DNA from: Epiperipatus broadwayi | Taxonomy: Eukaryota > Onychophora > Udeonychophora > Euonychophora > Peripatidae | Assembly (NCBI GenBank): GCA_028023455.1 | Contig: JAQFVV010006310.1 | Span: 1,428,001 to 1,492,000 of the forward strand | DNA length: 64,000 bases | Direction of reading: 5' to 3' | Shown: positions 60,727-64,000 of the stretch, piece by piece | Layout: each line of letters opens with the position of its first letter | How positions within the stretch are numbered: position 1 is the first letter of the stretch | Notes under the pieces: generated by a model | What the model was told of the DNA's origin: nothing | Database searches by the model: none | The model's input: only the letters and a program-made list of their open reading frames with translations | Translations under genes and position numbers: made by a program

Positions 60727-63002
60727 CGTATAATGTGAAGATGTGATTAATCTAGAAACCACAAATATTTAAATCTGCTTTCAGACGTAATACTATTACA
60801 TTGTATTTCACTCTCTAATAAATTGATGTATTTTTACGCTATTTCCTTTTAAAAATCTCTCTTTCTCTTTTCTCTAAAAATGTTTTTTCTTTTTTTAAAA
60901 AGGTAATTTTTACGACTTCTTTTTTACTGCAATCTTTCTTTCAAAACTGCTAAAAATCGTTCTGCCAATATTTTTTTCAAAACTGCATTATTTTAAAAGG
61001 TGATTGTTTGTAAAACTTTTTTTTTTTTTATACTTTCAAACAAACTTTTAAACTAATACAAATTATATTTCGGTTTATAGATCTTTCAATTACTATTTCG
61101 CAAATGTGATATTTTAAAAAGGTTGATAGCGTCGCCAAATGAATTTGCCCAGATTGTTGTGAAGAAATTTGCATGCTGTTACGCGCAAACAATAATTCGA
61201 AGATGATTCACTTCTATCCATTCATTTTTACAAAACCTTTAGCTGAGAGAATTTTTCTGATCTATTGTTTTGAACTTATTTCTGAGTTGTGCTTCTCTTA
61301 TTACAATTATTCTATTTCAAAAATTCATATTTTAACTAAAAACCGTATGCTGTAGTTTAGAGATTTTGATCTGTTTATCAAGAGTTTCTTTCACAATAAA
61401 TATTTTTAAATTACTTGAGGGAAAGCAAATCAAACTCTCCTTTAAATATATTAAAATATCTATTCAGTTCAAATTTAAAGGAAGTTTACAGTACAATTTA
61501 TGTATACACATACATGTATTATTTGTAATATAAGATCTAAATAAATTTATTAACCTTTAGAGTTTTATTAAAAAGGGGATTTTTTTAAAAATTTCAAATT
61601 TTTTTTTAAAAAAAAAAAAAAATTTTTTTTTTAAAATAATTTTTTAAATAAATTTATTAAAATTAATATGTGTGTAAGCAATAAAACATCAAACAGATTT
61701 TTGTGAAATAACAAACAAAATATAGGATTCATAAAATTGAAGAGTACGACCCCTATAACATTGTATTCTTTGTAGACTTAATAAGATGTCAGAGAATTGC
61801 AGTTTGCATAGTGTGTGGTGATTTATCCATGAGCTCTCTTCAGTGTAAAAATCGAGTAAAAATATTCAAGGCATAAATATTAATTGAAGTTGTATTTAAA
61901 ACTTTAGGATCATTTTAATAACTAAAAATGTCATATACTCACAAGGAAATTTCAAAATAATAGGTTTAATAAGTATGGCAAAAGTAAGATATTATACAGA
62001 CTCAGAAAAAAAAAAGATTTAGAGCAAAATGCAAAAGCTAATGACAATATAGCAAAAAGATTCTGTTTTGAAGGAAACAACACAAGATGTAAATTAATGA
62101 AGATAGGACAGTAATCCAAGATATGTGAGAGAGTGTCATCCACAGATTTAAGTTGCAGGTTAAAAAATATATACATTTAATATCTTTATTGATGGTTGGA
62201 ATTTAAAATGTCATGGTCTATAAAACAAACACAGATTGAGGAATTATTTTTGAAATTTGGATTGTTTTGTTTAAAAGGTTAAGAAAAAACATTGCAGTCA
62301 ACTGCATTTAAATTATTAAGAGCAACACTGAATGTATGAGGGTCCATTGAAATAGATATGAATGTTTGATGCTTATGTTAGGCTTGTATACTGTTAAAAT
62401 TAAAACTATTAGTCCTCATAAATAATTTGGAAGACATTGCCTGTCAAAATTGGATGATCATTGAAAATTATATATGATCTTAATAGCCTAAAATTCAGAA
62501 GCCTGATAGTACTGTCTTTGCCAGTGCGCTGTTTATTTCTTTCATTATTGAATTAGTAATATCACCACAGCTTGTAAAAGTAATGTTACTTATTATAAGA
62601 GCTTAACAATGAGTTAATTTGTTCCATAATTACGCTGTTAAAAGTTTTGTTAATTTTGGTATAGGATATATCTAGATGAACGTCTAAACATTATGAAAGA
62701 ATTTTGAGAAAAGTAAAGGCAATACTTTTTTAGTAGATACTTTCCAAGCTCAGGATTTATCAATGAAAGCTGAAATCTAATTAGAATTTTTGCAATAGGT
62801 CACTTTATTTACTTTATGATAGAACCATCAAAATGAGAGTCATGTGATGCTGGATACAGTTGAGAAATGATTAATTACTTGTTCAGTAATTGAAGGTTAT
62901 TGGTTTATCATGAGATAAGTACATTATCTGCAAAAGCTAATGAATACATATTTATTTTTAATAATGGTAGAAAATGTTTAATTAAATTTGCATATTAAAG
63001 TA
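60727..63002. other. AT-rich sequence without recognised genes
   Basis: Long A and T runs at 61580-61640. A vague LINE-like C-terminal stretch (DTLSHILDYCPIF) on the minus strand near 62130 is too weak to call. Confidence 0.45.
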
Positions 63003-64000
63003 AAACAAGATCATCATCATCAACTATTATCAATCCACTGAAGGATGAACAGGATGAAGGTCTCTCCAAGTTTAATCCATCTCCGATCTTTAGCTTCTCT
63101 TCTCCACATCACCCCTGCACACTTTCTTATTTCATCTATCCATCTCACATGTGGTCTCTTTCTGGGTCTTCTACAATCTCTTGGAATCCAGTTTAAGATT
63201 TCAATTGTCCATCTATTATCATCTCTTCTAGCAATATGTCCAGCCCAACTCCACTTTAATCTTTTAATTTTTTCAATGAGGTCAGTAACACCTTATTGTT
63301 CTCTTACCCATATATTGCGTTTTCGATCTCTTCTTGTTACTCCCAACATGCATCTCTCCATACTTCTTTGAGTGGTCTGAAGTCTCTGTATTGCTCTTCT
63401 ATTAAGTGTCCAAGTCTCAGATCCATAAGTAAGAACTGGTAAAACACATTTATTAAAAATCTTCCTTTTCAAACACATAGGCATATTTCCTTTTAGTATC
63501 AAGTTATTTCTACCAAAAGCACTCCAACCAAGTTTAATTCTATGATTAATTTCATCCATTATGTTTCCATCTGTATTAATAATCTGACCAAGGTATTTGT
63601 AACTGTTAACTTCTTCTAACTCATCATAATCAATCTTTATTTTCATATTTTGAGAAAATCCATTAAACATTACTTTAGTCTTTTTAACATTTATCTTTAG
63701 TCCTACTTTCATCTGATAACTTCTGCAACATTTCCTGTAGATCTAAAGCATTATTAGCAAAAACAACTACATCATCTGAAAAATCTAAATGACTTAAATA
63801 ATCACCATTTACTTTCACTCCTTTAGCTTCCCATTTTAATCCACAAAATACTTCTTGCAGCACTGCTGTAAAAAGTTTTGGAGATATGGAGTCACCCTGT
63901 CTTACACTCTTCTCAATGTTGACTTTCCCAGTATCATTATGTAATCTAATTGTTGCTGTTGCATTTTTATAAATATTCTTTAAAATATGACAATATCTTG
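63003..64000 (-). mobile_element. LINE reverse transcriptase 3' end (RTE-like), truncated by window
   Basis: On the minus strand from 64000: VRQGDSISPKLFTAVLQEVF (palm block), then LDFSDDVVVFANNALDLQ near 63800-63750, where YADD is FSDD. A frameshift at about 63714 is followed by VGLKINVKKTKVMFNG, YKYLGQIINTDGN, VLPVLTYGSETWTL and RSMERCMLGVTRRDRKRN. An in-frame TAA lies at about 63293, just after REQ, where relatives have Thr (ACA). The same frame then continues GVTDLIEKIKRLKWSWAGHI and PRKRPHVRWIDEIRK to about 63060. The element ends in a short GAT-type microsatellite at 63011-63022, as RTE-like LINEs often do. Best preserved LINE in the window, but dead. Confidence 0.88.

Noticed and set aside
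62120-62176. LINE C-terminal zinc-knuckle (DTLSHILDYCPIF) on the minus strand
   Set aside because: Only one short stretch fits and the first cysteine pair is missing; no other LINE block adjoins it.

Overview
The window is a strongly AT-rich stretch of an animal nuclear genome. It is dominated by one large protein gene on the minus strand and a dense layer of decayed, often nested, transposable elements. The gene is the DECD-box RNA helicase DDX39B (UAP56 / Hel25E). Five coding exons can be read (67 codons, then 43, 92, 40 and 44). They are joined by four complete GT-AG introns of about 9.2, 20.4, 17.0 and 1.0 kb, and the gene runs off the left edge before the C-terminal helicase lobe is finished. 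The helicase sequence is bilaterian-like. TTAGGG-type telomere-like repeats inside a transposon, a hAT/Tigger/piggyBac/LINE mixture, tRNA-derived SINEs and huge AT-rich introns fit an invertebrate such as a lophotrochozoan (for example a cephalopod), but the species cannot be fixed from the sequence.

Layout, left to right. 1-1450: minus-strand hAT transposase pseudogene. 2358-2489 and 3496-3614: two helicase exons. 3.6-20.6 kb (intron 3): a broken LINE (4.03-8.15 kb) split by an MITE-like element that carries telomere-like repeats; a piggyBac-type element (10.72-15.37 kb) that contains a Tigger-type element that contains a second Tigger-type element; several hairpins and tandem repeats. 20592-20868: the largest helicase exon. 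20.9-41.3 kb (intron 2): SINE fragments, a second dead LINE split by a hAT element with an 8-bp target duplication, a foldback/satellite element flanked by AAT microsatellite, a 2.4-kb AT-rich palindrome followed by a hammerhead-like motif, and compositionally distinct non-coding islands. 41276-41403: exon with the Walker A motif. 41.4-50.6 kb (intron 1): a Tigger remnant and two more elements of the telomere-repeat MITE family. 50624-50832: first coding exon with the start codon, preceded by a likely 5'-UTR splice acceptor.

Upstream of the gene (50.8-64 kb) lie a 4-kb hAT element with a perfect 8-bp target duplication, a 331-bp near-perfect hairpin, a cluster of CTCF-like motifs near 60.2-60.6 kb, and the 3' end of a LINE reverse transcriptase at the right edge. 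No second intact protein gene was recognised. The helicase is the only clearly functional unit; all other protein homology is transposon-derived and carries frameshifts or stops.
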